From a bacterium CPR1 (GTDB taxonomy: Bacteria > Vulcanimicrobiota > Xenobia > Xenobiales > QWHO01): a stretch of DNA of 57,287 nucleotides. A program made the position numbers and the translations under genes. The notes below the pieces were generated by a model that saw only the letters and a program-made list of their open reading frames with translations, was not told where the DNA came from and did not search any database. Below are positions 25,112 to 35,472 of this stretch, in pieces. The stretch is taken from positions 1-57,287 of the forward strand of contig QWHO01000015.1 of NCBI GenBank assembly GCA_021404945.1, written 5' to 3'. Within the stretch, counting starts at the first letter, position 1, and the number at the start of each line of letters is the position of its first letter.

Positions 25112-26578
25112 ATGGCGCTGCGGAAGTCATTCCTGCTCCTGCTCCTGTTCATTCTGTGGCTCTGTTCAGCGACGCCCCTCTGGGCCCAGGACAACTACGA
25201 GCTCGAGCCCCCCATGGTCGGCGTCTGGCTCTCTCCTGACTGGCTGTTCCCGGGTACACGTCAATATGGTGAGTTGGAAGTACGCCGGGTAGCCCGTCAG
25301 ACCATGGCCCACCTGGCCAAGCAGGGCGTCACGGCCGTTTTTCTGGAGACCTTCCTGCGCGGTTACTCCATCTGTCCCGCCGTCGAGATCAAGAACCACA
25401 CGGCCCGAGTGGTGCCCTACAAACCCGGGGAAGGGGGCGTTCCGGTCTACCCGCATCTGAGCTGGAGCTTTCGGACCGAAGGCGACGAGGTGATCGACAC
25501 CCTGCAGATCTTCATCCAGGAAGGCCGTAATCAGGGCATCGAGGTGCACGCCTGGTGCCACATGTTCTATTGGAAGATGGATAACACCACGGCCATGCTG
25601 CCGTGGCACAGCGGCCCCAGCCTGTGGAACGAGCTGATAGCGGACTATCTTCGACGCGAGGCGGGCCGCCTGGATGGAAAGCCGGGTGCGGCACCCGATA
25701 CCGTGGCCATCATGCGCGAGACCGCCCGGTTGTTCGAGACCAGCTCCGAAGCCCGCCAGATCTCCGTCATTCTCGCTCGTCACGGGGTGAATGATCAGGG
25801 TAGCCCGCTGGGAACGGTTCTTCGTCAGGCGATGCGGGCCGGTGCCCATCCGCCCGAGTTTCTCCTGGTCGGGCCCCAGGACGACCCCTTTCCCGCTCCT
25901 CGGCGTAAACTGCTTCGCCCAATCTACGTCAATCCCGAGTCGGAGCTCGTGCGCAAGCGTCTGAAAGATGCTCTGACCGGCATCATCCAGGGCCACCCGG
26001 GGGTCGCCGGCCTGCACATGGACCACGTACGCTTTCCGGTGGATGGACAGGGGTTACCCGAGTGGCTGGGCATCCGCGATGGAGCCTATAACTACTACGA
26101 GGCCTCCAACCCTACCCTGCGCGAGCAGTATACCCGCTGCCACGAGATTCTCCGGCGTCGAGAAGCGAGTTTGCGGCTTCTGGTGGATGACATGCGCCGG
26201 GTCCTGGGGCCGCATCGAGCCCTGTCGGCGGCAGTTCTCCCGCTCTACTATCGAGACCGGGACAATGGTCGCTTTCGGCTTTCCGGTTACGACTTTTGCT
26301 GCCAGGACTGGATGGGCTGGCAGGTCGACTTTGTCGTGCCGATGATGTACGAGTTCAATCCCTGGATCATCCGCAATCTGCTGCGCCAGTTCGCGGCCGA
26401 CCTCGAGCAGAGGTTCGGAGCTCAGACGATTCGAGTGTATCCGGGCATCTCCAGTTGGAGAACGGCGGCGCGTGGAGACCTCGACACCCGGGCCTGGGTC
26501 TTCTTCGACCTCACTCTGGCTCGCGATGTCAAGCTCGAGAAGCAAGAGCCCGAGGACTTCGACTTCGGGCCCGAATGA
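25112..26578 (+). CDS. Secreted glycosidase-like protein (GHL10/YngK type)
   Basis: The 488-residue protein starts with a signal peptide (MALRKSFLLLLLFILWLCS to LWAQ). It shows the TIM-barrel features of GHL10 (DUF187-like) proteins: VGVWLSPDWLFPGTRQYGE, QTMAHLAKQGVTAVFLET, GIEVHAWCHMFYW, GLHMDHVRFP and VDFVVPMMYEFN. Related enzymes act on glycans of the envelope or biofilm; the substrate here is unknown. ATG 25112 is preferred over GTG 25094 because a GGAGA sequence lies about ten bases upstream and the signal peptide starts there. The stop overlaps the Nudix start (ATGA). Confidence 0.82.
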   Translation: MALRKSFLLLLLFILWLCSATPLWAQDNYELEPPMVGVWLSPDWLFPGTRQYGELEVRRVARQTMAHLAKQGVTAVFLETFLRGYSICPAVEIKNHTARVVPYKPGEGGVPVYPHLSWSFRTEGDEVIDTLQIFIQEGRNQGIEVHAWCHMFYWKMDNTTAMLPWHSGPSLWNELIADYLRREAGRLDGKPGAAPDTVAIMRETARLFETSSEARQISVILARHGVNDQGSPLGTVLRQAMRAGAHPPEFLLVGPQDDPFPAPRRKLLRPIYVNPESELVRKRLKDALTGIIQGHPGVAGLHMDHVRFPVDGQGLPEWLGIRDGAYNYYEASNPTLREQYTRCHEILRRREASLRLLVDDMRRVLGPHRALSAAVLPLYYRDRDNGRFRLSGYDFCCQDWMGWQVDFVVPMMYEFNPWIIRNLLRQFAADLEQRFGAQTIRVYPGISSWRTAARGDLDTRAWVFFDLTLARDVKLEKQEPEDFDFGPE

Positions 26579-27462
26579 AACTGGTCGTAACCCTGGCGAC
26601 GGCCCACCAGGCCGACCCTCCCCGGGCCGGCATGGGGATCACTCTGGAGAGCGACCAGCTCACCGTGCGCCGCATCAGTCAGGGTGCTGGCTCGGCTTCG
26701 CTCGAGCAGGCCCAGCTGATGGCCCTGATCCGCAGTCTGGAAGAGGTGAATCGAAATCAGCCTCGGCAGGTCGTCATTCACACCGAGGCCGAGTGGCTGC
26801 GCGGCCCTCTGCTCGAGGCCCAGCAACCCCCGGAAGATCGAGCCCTGGCCGAAGGCCTCTCTCGGGCTCGCAAGCAACTGCGCGAGCTCACCTTTGAGTT
26901 TCGCTTCGGGCCGGTTTCCCCCGACCACCCGGCCAGTCAACTGGCCCAACAGGCGCTGGCCAGCAGCCCCGGACAGTTCTCCAACTTTCTGGGGGGGCAG
27001 GTTCGATTCGGCTCCGAGGGTGCCCAGGCGGCCACAGCGACCCCCGAGGCTCTGCAGATGTCCGCCGGAGGCGTGGTCTTCAAGCGCGAGAAGAACAAGT
27101 ACAAGATCTGCCTGGTCTCCAAACGCGGCGGCCGGATCTGGGCCCTGCCCAAGGGCCGGGTGGACAAGGGCGAGACCTATGAGCAGACCGCCGAGCGCGA
27201 GATTCTGGAAGAGACCGGGCATCGTACCCAGGCTCTCGACAAGCTCCACGAGATCGAATACTACTTCTACCTCAAGGAAACCCAGACGCTCTACCACAAG
27301 TTCGTTTTTTTCTACCTGATGCAGCTCGTCGAGGAGAACGCCACGCCGCGGGATGGTGAGGCGGATGAGGTGGCCTGGTTTGAGATCGGCGAGGCCTATC
27401 GCAAGCTTTCCTACATCAATGAGAAGAACGCCCTCAAGAAAGCTCAGAAGATCTTGCGCTGA
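26575..27462 (+). CDS. RNase H-like domain fused to Nudix hydrolase
   Basis: The C-terminal half (about residues 158-295) is a Nudix domain with a complete Nudix box: G-RVDKG-E-TYEQTAE-REILEETG. ALPKGRVDKGE resembles Ap4A/diadenosine-type or NTP-hydrolysing Nudix enzymes. The N-terminal 90 residues look like an RNase H/RVT_3 fold (MALIRSLEEV, QVVIHTEAEWLRGPL). The three acidic active-site positions appear replaced (Ala, Gln, Glu), so this half may only bind nucleic acid. The gene is coupled to the secreted glycosidase through ATGA. Confidence 0.82.
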   Translation: MKLVVTLATAHQADPPRAGMGITLESDQLTVRRISQGAGSASLEQAQLMALIRSLEEVNRNQPRQVVIHTEAEWLRGPLLEAQQPPEDRALAEGLSRARKQLRELTFEFRFGPVSPDHPASQLAQQALASSPGQFSNFLGGQVRFGSEGAQAATATPEALQMSAGGVVFKREKNKYKICLVSKRGGRIWALPKGRVDKGETYEQTAEREILEETGHRTQALDKLHEIEYYFYLKETQTLYHKFVFFYLMQLVEENATPRDGEADEVAWFEIGEAYRKLSYINEKNALKKAQKILR

Positions 27463-27516
27463 CCGAGCGTCTCCTTAGCAGGGACGGTCCGGCGAAGAGT
27501 GTAATACCCGACGGCC

Positions 27517-28434
27517 ATGGAAGAGCTGTTGTCAAGAAGCGAGCTTGAGCGCCCGCTGCGGCGGGCCCTGCGCCGTTTTGGCCAGGACGAGCTGAGCGAG
27601 GGCGTGCTGCAGAACCCGATTTTCACCGATCTGCTTGTGCAGGAGGTGCATGCTGAGCCGAATCTCGCCCCCGGGCTGCGCGCCGAGCTTTACGCCCGCC
27701 TGGCCGGTCCCGGTCCGGGGGGCATCCAGGCCCTGGGCTGGATGGTCAAGAGTGGGCTGGCCCGAGCCGAAGTCGTGTTGAGCTTTGTTTCGCGGCTGCC
27801 CATCGGTCCTCCTGACGAGGGGGCTTTGAAGGAAGCAGAGACCCTCGAGGTTGCCGAGTCCCTGCTCCCGCTTGAGGAGTTGCGCCGTCCGCTGCGGGTG
27901 GCGGTGGCGCTGCAACTGCTCAGTTGCAGTCTCCTCTCTCCGCGCGGTCGGGCCGCCCTGCTCCACAAGTTGCTGACCGCTGCCTGGATGCACCCGGCCG
28001 ATCGCCGCTCCGTCCTGTTGTGGGCCCTGGGAACAGAAGTTCCCGATGAGGTCGCCGCCGTGTTCAGCCAGGTCCCCCCCCCTCCGTCCGAGCTCGTGCG
28101 GCCGGCGCTGGTGGGATTGGTGGCCCAGGGCGAGGATGCTCCGGTGGTGCTCCGCATGGGCCTCGAGCGTTTGGCCACCTGGGAAGATCCGGCTCACGCG
28201 GTGCACGGACTGTTGGACTTGCTGGAGTCGGCCGGTGGCTCGCTCCAGTCGCCCCTCCGGCGTCAGGTGTTGGAGCTGGCCACGCGCCACGATCAGTCGA
28301 CCATTCGGCGGAGGGCCTACGCCCTGGGTGAGAAGCTGGAGGGAGAGTCTTACATGCGTCAGGCCGTCCGCGACAACGATGCCTCCATTCGGGCCTGGGC
28401 AGTCACTCGCGTCCACCCGCGAGCTTCGACCTGA
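27517..28434 (+). CDS. Alpha-helical repeat protein (HEAT-like), unknown function
   Basis: The 305-residue protein is Leu/Ala/Arg-rich and almost entirely predicted helical. It has repeated pairs such as LRRQVLELATRHDQSTIRRR and MRQAVRDNDASIRAWAVTRV at the end, which resemble HEAT or PBS-lyase-type repeats. There is no signal peptide or membrane segment. The ATG at 27517 lies 54 bases after the Nudix gene, so it may belong to the same operon. The 248 bases that follow, up to the next gene, hold no feature I can support. Confidence 0.55.
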   Translation: MEELLSRSELERPLRRALRRFGQDELSEGVLQNPIFTDLLVQEVHAEPNLAPGLRAELYARLAGPGPGGIQALGWMVKSGLARAEVVLSFVSRLPIGPPDEGALKEAETLEVAESLLPLEELRRPLRVAVALQLLSCSLLSPRGRAALLHKLLTAAWMHPADRRSVLLWALGTEVPDEVAAVFSQVPPPPSELVRPALVGLVAQGEDAPVVLRMGLERLATWEDPAHAVHGLLDLLESAGGSLQSPLRRQVLELATRHDQSTIRRRAYALGEKLEGESYMRQAVRDNDASIRAWAVTRVHPRAST

Positions 28435-28682
28435 AGCCCCCCCTGGCCGGAACGGCGACGAGCTTTCCAGGCGCGACGAATTGTTTCATCCGGGCCTCTC
28501 GCTTAGAAGCTCGGTCACGCACCGTCGCTTGCACGCCGCGCGGAGTGCGCGTCAAAAAACCTCCCGCTGAAACCTGGCCGTCATTCATCCGCTCTCTCGC
28601 CGCGACGGCGCAACCTGGACAGGTCAGACTCCGTCGGGCGCCCCCGGCTTGGAACCCTCCTGGCAAGCCAACTCGTCCCGAA

Positions 28683-29156
28683 TTATAAGCGGGGGCGTAG
28701 CGCCAGAATCTGCAGTTGCATCATCGGCAGGTCGGGGCTGAGCACGTTGCCGTTGGCCGGCGCAGGCTCGGCCTGAGTGGTGGGAGCGCTGGTGGTCATG
28801 GAGTGGAGCAGAATGCTGTTCATGTCGAGCTTTTGTCCCTGGCTGACGGGAGCCGGGGTCTTGAACTGGTTGGGAACGGTCCACCGATCATCCTCGACCT
28901 CGGCCACCACCGCAGCCGGCTCGATGCTCGGCTCGCGGTCGATGTTGTAGATGCCGGCCATCCGCTCGGCCCATTCGATGGTGGCAAGCAGTTCCGCCCA
29001 GTGGCGCCGGGGAGCCTCCTCGACCTTCTTCTCCTCCTTCTTGGGCGGTGCTGCCCGCAGGAAGCGCTGCTGCTGATAGCCTTGCTTGCGCTGGCCCTTG
29101 TTGCCAGAGAGAACATCGTACGTTCGCCGCTCGCGATCCTGCAGTGACTGGGACAT
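28683..29156 (-). CDS. Hypothetical, disordered, charged N-terminus
   Basis: I do not recognise this 157-residue protein. The first 50 residues are rich in Arg, Lys, Gln and Glu (PPKKEEKKVEEAPRR). A short helix follows (WAELLATIEWAERMAGIYNI), then Ala/Pro/Thr-rich sequence. No signal peptide or membrane helix is seen. Its ATG (29154-29156) is divergent from the arrestin-like gene, with 100 bases between them that may hold both promoters. Confidence 0.5.
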   Translation of the reverse strand: MSQSLQDRERRTYDVLSGNKGQRKQGYQQQRFLRAAPPKKEEKKVEEAPRRHWAELLATIEWAERMAGIYNIDREPSIEPAAVVAEVEDDRWTVPNQFKTPAPVSQGQKLDMNSILLHSMTTSAPTTQAEPAPANGNVLSPDLPMMQLQILALRPRL

Positions 29157-29256
29157 CTCAGCTCTCCTTCCCGCTTGCTGTGGCTTGAGAATACCGCCAG
29201 CTGCTGAAAACCCTCTGAAACAGGGGCGGCACAGGGCTCTGCGCGAAGGGGGGCGG

Positions 29257-30117
29257 GTGAGACTCGAGCTGAATGTCGAGCGGCAGACCTTGCACCCCGG
29301 AGACGTGGTGGAAGGAGAAGTTGAGCTGACCGATTATCCAAAGGGGATCAAAGTGATTGTCTCCCTCCAGGGTGAGGAGATCGTGGGGGCCAATCATCTG
29401 TTCCGTTCCTACGTGCTGCCGCTGGTCGAGCAGATGCATAGCTTTACCTCGACGGGCGAGCACTCGCAGCGTGAGAGCTTTCGATTTCAGCTACCCGAGC
29501 GCACGCCTCCGAGCTACGCAAGCTGGGACCTGCGTTGTCAGTATTTCTTGAAGGGGCGGGCCCGCCCCCGAATCCTCGAGGAGATCAGCCGGCTGCACCT
29601 GACCGTGCTCCCTCCCGAAGACCCGTTCCCCGAGTCGGCTGGGGCCGAGCTGGCGGTCGAGAACGGCGGAATCAAGCTGACCGGGCTCTTGCACGCCTCC
29701 CACCTGTACACAGCTGACAGTCTGCGAGGGGAGCTGGTGCTGGAGCGAGGTGAGGGGGTCGAGTCCCCCCTGCCTGAACGAATCAGCTTCCGTTTTGCCG
29801 CTATCGAGGAATCCAAAGTGAGTGACTATCGCAAAGTGCTGTGGGTCCAGAGCCACGATATCGAGCCTGCCCCTCAGGCCGAGCTGCCTCTCAACGGCTA
29901 CTTCGAGTTCCCTATCGAGGAAACGGCCCCGTTCTCCGGCGAGTGGAGCCTGTTCCGGGTGCACTACGGCTTTCGAGTGGGGCTCACCCCTCCAGGGGGT
30001 GGCCGCGAGGAGCGCGTCTCTCTTCCCATTCAGGTCTACCGGGCCTATGAGCCACTCCCTGAGGAGCCTTCCAAGACCGGCACCGGCTTCTCCCCTCCCC
30101 CGCAAACGGAACTCTAA
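29257..30117 (+). CDS. Arrestin-like/Spo0M-like beta-sandwich protein
   Basis: The 286-residue protein has the pattern of two arrestin-type beta-sandwiches: VERQTLHPGDVVEGEVELTD at the start, HSQRESFRFQLPERTPPSY in the middle and a C-terminal half with HASHLYTADSLRGELVLERG. Bacterial members include Spo0M-like scaffold proteins. The GTG at 29257, preceded by a G-rich Shine-Dalgarno-like run, gives the expected N-terminus; the frame upstream is antisense to the divergent gene. The C-terminus is Pro-rich and ends inside a short tandem duplication. Confidence 0.65.
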   Translation: MRLELNVERQTLHPGDVVEGEVELTDYPKGIKVIVSLQGEEIVGANHLFRSYVLPLVEQMHSFTSTGEHSQRESFRFQLPERTPPSYASWDLRCQYFLKGRARPRILEEISRLHLTVLPPEDPFPESAGAELAVENGGIKLTGLLHASHLYTADSLRGELVLERGEGVESPLPERISFRFAAIEESKVSDYRKVLWVQSHDIEPAPQAELPLNGYFEFPIEETAPFSGEWSLFRVHYGFRVGLTPPGGGREERVSLPIQVYRAYEPLPEEPSKTGTGFSPPPQTEL

Positions 30118-30141
30118 CACGCGCGCAAACGGAACTCTAAC
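30101..30141 (+). repeat. 18-base tandem duplication spanning a stop codon
   Basis: CGCAAACGGAACTCTAAC occurs at 30101-30118 and again at 30124-30141. The first copy contains the last codons and TAA stop of the arrestin-like gene; the second follows directly. It looks like a recent duplication. Confidence 0.85.
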
Positions 30142-30207
30142 GCGCCAGGGCAGGAAAGGCCTGCTGCAAGCCATAATCTGTCGCCGTCTCCAATTAGAAC
30201 GGCCTGG

Positions 30208-30229
30208 TTGAAAGGTCTTTGTGCCCCCA
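30208..30229 (+). promoter_or_regulatory. Possible heat-shock (sigma-32-like) promoter of groESL
   Basis: TTGAAA at 30208-30213 is followed after ten bases by CCCCCA (30224-30229), resembling the sigma-32 consensus CTTGAA with downstream CCCCAT. No CIRCE inverted repeat (TTAGCACTC-N9-GAGTGCTAA) is present before groES. The match is short and the assignment tentative. Confidence 0.3.
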
Positions 30230-30265
30230 GCCGGGACGAGGAGCCAATGACGAGGAGGAATCCCT

Positions 30266-30568
30266 GTGGCGACCAAAACTCTCACTATCAAGCCTCTGGC
30301 GGACCGCGTGGTGGTCCAGCCTGTCCCTCAGGACGAGAAGACTGCCGGCGGCGTCTACCTGCCGGACACCGCCAAGGAGAAGCCCATGAAGGGCAAAGTC
30401 GTGGCCGCTGGCCCGGGGCGGATGCTCAAGGACGGCAGCCTGGCCAAGATGGAAGTCGCGGTAGGCATGACCGTGCTCTACAGCAAGTTCTCGGGCAACG
30501 AGATCAAGCTCGAAGGCGAAGATTACGTGATTCTCCAGGAAAAAGACGTCCTGGGAATTTTTGAATAA
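30266..30568 (+). CDS. groES: Co-chaperonin GroES
   Basis: The 100-residue Hsp10 starts at GTG 30266 with a GAGGAGGAA ribosome binding site nine bases upstream. Family signatures are [12 protein letters not shown] near the start, the mobile loop ([13 protein letters not shown]), the GKVVAAGPG strand and the closing [15 protein letters not shown]. It caps the GroEL ring and lies 23 bases upstream of groEL, the standard order. Confidence 0.97.
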   Translation: MATKTLTIKPLADRVVVQPVPQDEKTAGGVYLPDTAKEKPMKGKVVAAGPGRMLKDGSLAKMEVAVGMTVLYSKFSGNEIKLEGEDYVILQEKDVLGIFE

Positions 30569-30591
30569 GAAGACGGAGGAATCAGCAAGTC

Positions 30592-32253
<1,662 letters not shown>

Positions 32254-32307
32254 GTCCGGTCGCCATGCACGGGAGTGGTCGGCAGGTTTCCTGCCGGCCT
32301 GCCTGTC

Positions 32308-32349
32308 CCAACGAGGCACCTGCATTCACGCAGGTGCCTCGTTGGTTTT
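32308..32349 (+). terminator. Rho-independent terminator of groESL
   Basis: A perfect 16-base stem (CCAACGAGGCACCTGC at 32308-32323 with its complement at 32330-32345), a six-base loop ATTCAC and then TTTT. The position just after groEL supports termination of the plus-strand transcript. Confidence 0.9.
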
Positions 32350-32435
32350 GTGGGGCCGCCTTGCTGTGAGGGCTCATTCTCGGTCATCCGTCATTGTGAC
32401 CCAAATTGGCGCCCGAGGTCGAATGATCGAGGCTC

Positions 32436-32536
32436 AATGCGCTCGCACTCTGGCTTGCTGCACCTTTGCACAGTCTGACGAATGCGCGGGTACGCAGCTC
32501 CTGCGCGTTGTGAGGTGCAAGACCAGAGACCTTGCG
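32436..32536. repeat. Palindromic repeat module R1 (copy A)
   Basis: About 100 bases from AATGCGCTCGCACT to GGTGCAAGACCAGAGACCTT and a few bases beyond. Most positions match the copy at 53877-53979 in the same orientation. The ends are imperfectly complementary (GCACTCTGGCTTGC against GTGCAAGACCAGAG), so the unit is a palindrome. It lies directly downstream of the minus-strand TPR-like gene, two bases past its TAA. Confidence 0.75.
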
Positions 32537-32538
32537 CT

Positions 32539-33282
32539 TTAATTCGACTTCTTGCTGCTGCTCAGAGGCTTGATCGAGCCCTCAAGAATTCCGGTCACCA
32601 GCTTGCGCACCTCGTCATAGGTTGGCTCGACCTTCTGGAAGGCATAGGTGCGGTGCTCGCCGGGTCCATAGTAGTCCAGGTGCCAGTAATGATCGTTGGG
32701 CCCGAGCTCGCCCGACTCGCGGCCGAACTGCGTGGTGGCCTCGTAGGAGCCGAGCGAGATGCGGTACTTCTCCTTGCCGTCCGGGCTCAGCACCGAAAAG
32801 GTGTAGCGCACAGCCCGATCTCCCTCGAGCTGCCAGCTCTCGAAGGCCATGACTGACTCGCCCCCCACCAGGAATTGCTCGCGACAAAAGCTCTTTTGCT
32901 GGATAGCGGCGGGGTTCTTCCGCCAGAGGGCCATCAGCTCCACGCGCTCTTGATCGCGGGCCTTGAGGTCGCCGGTCAGCTGGTAGGCCTGGACCAACTT
33001 GGCCAGGAGGCGCCAGTCCCCCGGCTCTCGCTTCTTGAGCTCTTGCCAGAGGGCGATGGCGGTGGGTCCGTCGCCAGCCAGATAGGCGGCCAGCCCCCCG
33101 TTGAAGAGCAGGGCCCGCTCTGCGGGGGCCTTCCCGAGCCCGGCCCGGTAGTGCGCCAGGGCCTCGCGGTACTGCCTTTTCTCCATGCAGGCGTTTCCGG
33201 CTCGAAACTCCTCTTCCCCCGGCTCGGCCAGCGCAGCCAGGTGGAGACAGAGGACCAGCAAGAGCAACGCGCTCGCTCTCAT
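32539..33282 (-). CDS. Secreted TPR-like protein
   Basis: The 247-residue protein has a signal peptide (MRASALLLLVLCLHLAALAE). Two to three TPR-like helix pairs follow at about residues 24-110 (AGNACMEKRQYREALAHYRA, LLFNGGLAAYLAGDGPTAIA). A beta-rich C-terminal half (about 130-235) has no recognised domain. The ATG at 33280-33282 places the signal peptide correctly. Module R1 begins right after its stop. It is divergent from the secreted glycosidase-like gene. Confidence 0.65.
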   Translation of the reverse strand: MRASALLLLVLCLHLAALAEPGEEEFRAGNACMEKRQYREALAHYRAGLGKAPAERALLFNGGLAAYLAGDGPTAIALWQELKKREPGDWRLLAKLVQAYQLTGDLKARDQERVELMALWRKNPAAIQQKSFCREQFLVGGESVMAFESWQLEGDRAVRYTFSVLSPDGKEKYRISLGSYEATTQFGRESGELGPNDHYWHLDYYGPGEHRTYAFQKVEPTYDEVRKLVTGILEGSIKPLSSSKKSN

Positions 33283-33360
33283 GGCCGATGATGATTCGGA
33301 CTCGCCCGTGGCCCGGCCTGCTCGAAAGGAATTCGAGCTTGGCGGGCCAACTCGAGCCAG

Positions 33361-35472
33361 GTGGCCGTGCGCGTCTTCATCTGCCTGCTTGTTCTGGTGG
33401 CCCTGGCTCGGGCTCAAGATTACCCCGACAGCCTGCAGGTGCGCGAGCTGGGCAGCATGACCCGCGAGCCGAGCTCGCTGCGCAAAGGTTTTCTGAGAGT
33501 GCGGGACGGGCAGTTCCGTTGGGCTGATGGCTCACGGGCCAAATTCTGGGGCGTCAACATCGCCAACCGCAACCTCTGGATCCCGCGCCCGGAGATCGAC
33601 CGCGTGGTGGACGCCTGGGCTCGCGCCGGAGTCAACATGGTGCGCTTCGAGGCCACCGATTCCAAGGGCGCCCTGCTCGACATTCCCGGGGTGCCCGGCT
33701 CGCGCCGGCTTAACCCCGAGCGACTGCTCACGCTGCACTACTGGATCTCACGGGTGCGAGACAAACAGATGCACTACTACCTGGACCTGATCGACTTTCG
33801 CACCTTCACGCCCGAGGACGGCGTGGCCAACGCCACGGCCTTGCCTCGCGCGGCTCGCCCCTATGCCTGCTTCGACGAGAGGCTGATCGAGCTGCAGAAG
33901 GAGTATGCCAGCCAGTTTCTCACCGCCGTCAATCCCTATACCGGCCTGGCCCCGGTGGACGACCCCATGATGGCGCTGGTGGAAGTGTGCAACGAGAGCG
34001 GGTTCTTCCTCAACGCAAGCCACACCGACAAGCTCATCGAGCCCTACCGAAGCAACCTGGGCCAGCGCTGGAACGCCTGGCTGCAGACCCGCTACGCGGA
34101 TCGGGCCGGCCTGGCGGCCGCCTGGGGAACGGCCCTTAAACCCGAGGAGGACCCGGTCGCCGGCACGGTAGCTCTGCCCCATCTCACCGGCCCCCTCGAT
34201 TCCCCACTTCGCCAGCAGGACGGTGTGGACTTTTTGGTGGCCGTTCAGCGGGACTATTTCAAGACCATGAAAGGCCATCTGCGTCGCATCGGGGTCAAGG
34301 TGCCCATCACCGCCGTCGTCTCGGCCGACATTCCGCCCGACGTTTTTTCGGTGGCGGCCGAGATGGATTTCGTCTCCGAGAACCACTATGTCGACCATCC
34401 CGCCTTTTCGGGACCGGATTGGCAGGGCAAGTTTTTCTACCAGAACACCAATACTCTGCGCGATCCGGGCCGCTTTGGCTTCGCTCCCTACACCGCAACC
34501 TTGCGCTGGCCCGACAAGCCGGTGGTGATCCGCGAGTGGGGCTGGGTCTGGCCCAACGCCTATCGGGCCGCCAGCATGCCCGAGGCGCTGGCTTACGCCA
34601 GCCTGCAAGATTATGACGGCATGCTGCTCTTCAGCTATAAGACGGGCGAGGTCGCTCCCCGGCTGGTCGAGTTCGGATACCAGAGCGACCCCTGCGTCTG
34701 GGGCCTCTTCTCGGCAGCGGGTCTGGCTTTTCTGCGCCAGGACGTGGAGGCGGGCGAGGATCTGGCCGAGCTGATCTACCCGGTCGGTCCTGAGGCAGCC
34801 CGGGTTGCCTACGCCCTGCGCACCCTCACCCGCCTGGAGCCCTCGGGCGATACCGAGGTGGTGCTCAGCGTTGGGGGCATGAGTCCCGAGTTGGCCCTGG
34901 GCCCACTCTTCGCGGCCGGTACCTATACCAGCTCAACCGGCCAGATCGAGCGGCGCACGGGCCAGGGTTTGCTTCGTATCCAGGCTCCCCGACTGGTGGC
35001 ACTGGCCGGTGAGCTGCCCGCTGCGGCCCAGGTGGGCCCTCTGGAGTATGCCGGGACCTCCCCGGTCGGGGCCGTGCTGGCCGTCTCGCTAGACGACGAG
35101 CCGCTGGAGAGCTCGCAGCGCTTCGTGATCAAGTTCGTCTCGGTAGCCGAGAACACGGGCCAGGCGCTCATCCCCGTGCAGGGCGGCCCGGCCCCCCTGA
35201 TGCTGGATCAAAGCGGCGCGGCTCCGGTCCTGACCCTTGGCCGGCCCGATCCGAGCCCGACTCGCATCAAGTGGAACGGCAAACAGCTCCTGAGCCTGTT
35301 CCAGCAGAACGGCACCTTCGAGCTGATGATCGAGGATGGGCGGGCGGTTTTCTGGACCGATACCCCCGGGGTGCGCTTTCAGGTGGGGCAGGCCGAGCTG
35401 GTCAGCAACGGCTCGGTCTACGACCTGCCCTTGACGAGAGCCCTTCAACCCGTTCACAATGAGGCACCATGA
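33361..35472 (+). CDS. Secreted glycoside hydrolase-like protein (GH5/GH42-like barrel)
   Basis: The 703-residue protein starts with a signal peptide (VRVFICLLVLVALARAQ). The barrel shows FWGVNIANRNLW, AGVNMVRFEATD, ALVEVCNESGFF (candidate acid/base Glu after Asn, near residue 211) and PVVIREWGWVW (candidate nucleophile Glu, near residue 391). This matches clan GH-A architecture. A C-terminal region of about 200 residues is beta-rich. Start choice is GTG 33361 or GTG 33367. The stop overlaps the VOC gene start by ATGA. The substrate cannot be predicted. Confidence 0.75.
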   Translation: MAVRVFICLLVLVALARAQDYPDSLQVRELGSMTREPSSLRKGFLRVRDGQFRWADGSRAKFWGVNIANRNLWIPRPEIDRVVDAWARAGVNMVRFEATDSKGALLDIPGVPGSRRLNPERLLTLHYWISRVRDKQMHYYLDLIDFRTFTPEDGVANATALPRAARPYACFDERLIELQKEYASQFLTAVNPYTGLAPVDDPMMALVEVCNESGFFLNASHTDKLIEPYRSNLGQRWNAWLQTRYADRAGLAAAWGTALKPEEDPVAGTVALPHLTGPLDSPLRQQDGVDFLVAVQRDYFKTMKGHLRRIGVKVPITAVVSADIPPDVFSVAAEMDFVSENHYVDHPAFSGPDWQGKFFYQNTNTLRDPGRFGFAPYTATLRWPDKPVVIREWGWVWPNAYRAASMPEALAYASLQDYDGMLLFSYKTGEVAPRLVEFGYQSDPCVWGLFSAAGLAFLRQDVEAGEDLAELIYPVGPEAARVAYALRTLTRLEPSGDTEVVLSVGGMSPELALGPLFAAGTYTSSTGQIERRTGQGLLRIQAPRLVALAGELPAAAQVGPLEYAGTSPVGAVLAVSLDDEPLESSQRFVIKFVSVAENTGQALIPVQGGPAPLMLDQSGAAPVLTLGRPDPSPTRIKWNGKQLLSLFQQNGTFELMIEDGRAVFWTDTPGVRFQVGQAELVSNGSVYDLPLTRALQPVHNEAP

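Noticed and set aside
28435-28682. Possible small gene or hairpin in the gap (frame 28403-28666 minus; CGCGC/GCGCG stem before an A-run)
   Set aside because: The frame lacks a ribosome site and recognisable content, and the stem is only five bases; neither is strong enough to call.
30118-30265. CIRCE (HrcA) operator before groES
   Set aside because: No TTAGCACTC-N9-GAGTGCTAA or close variant is present in the 148-base gap.
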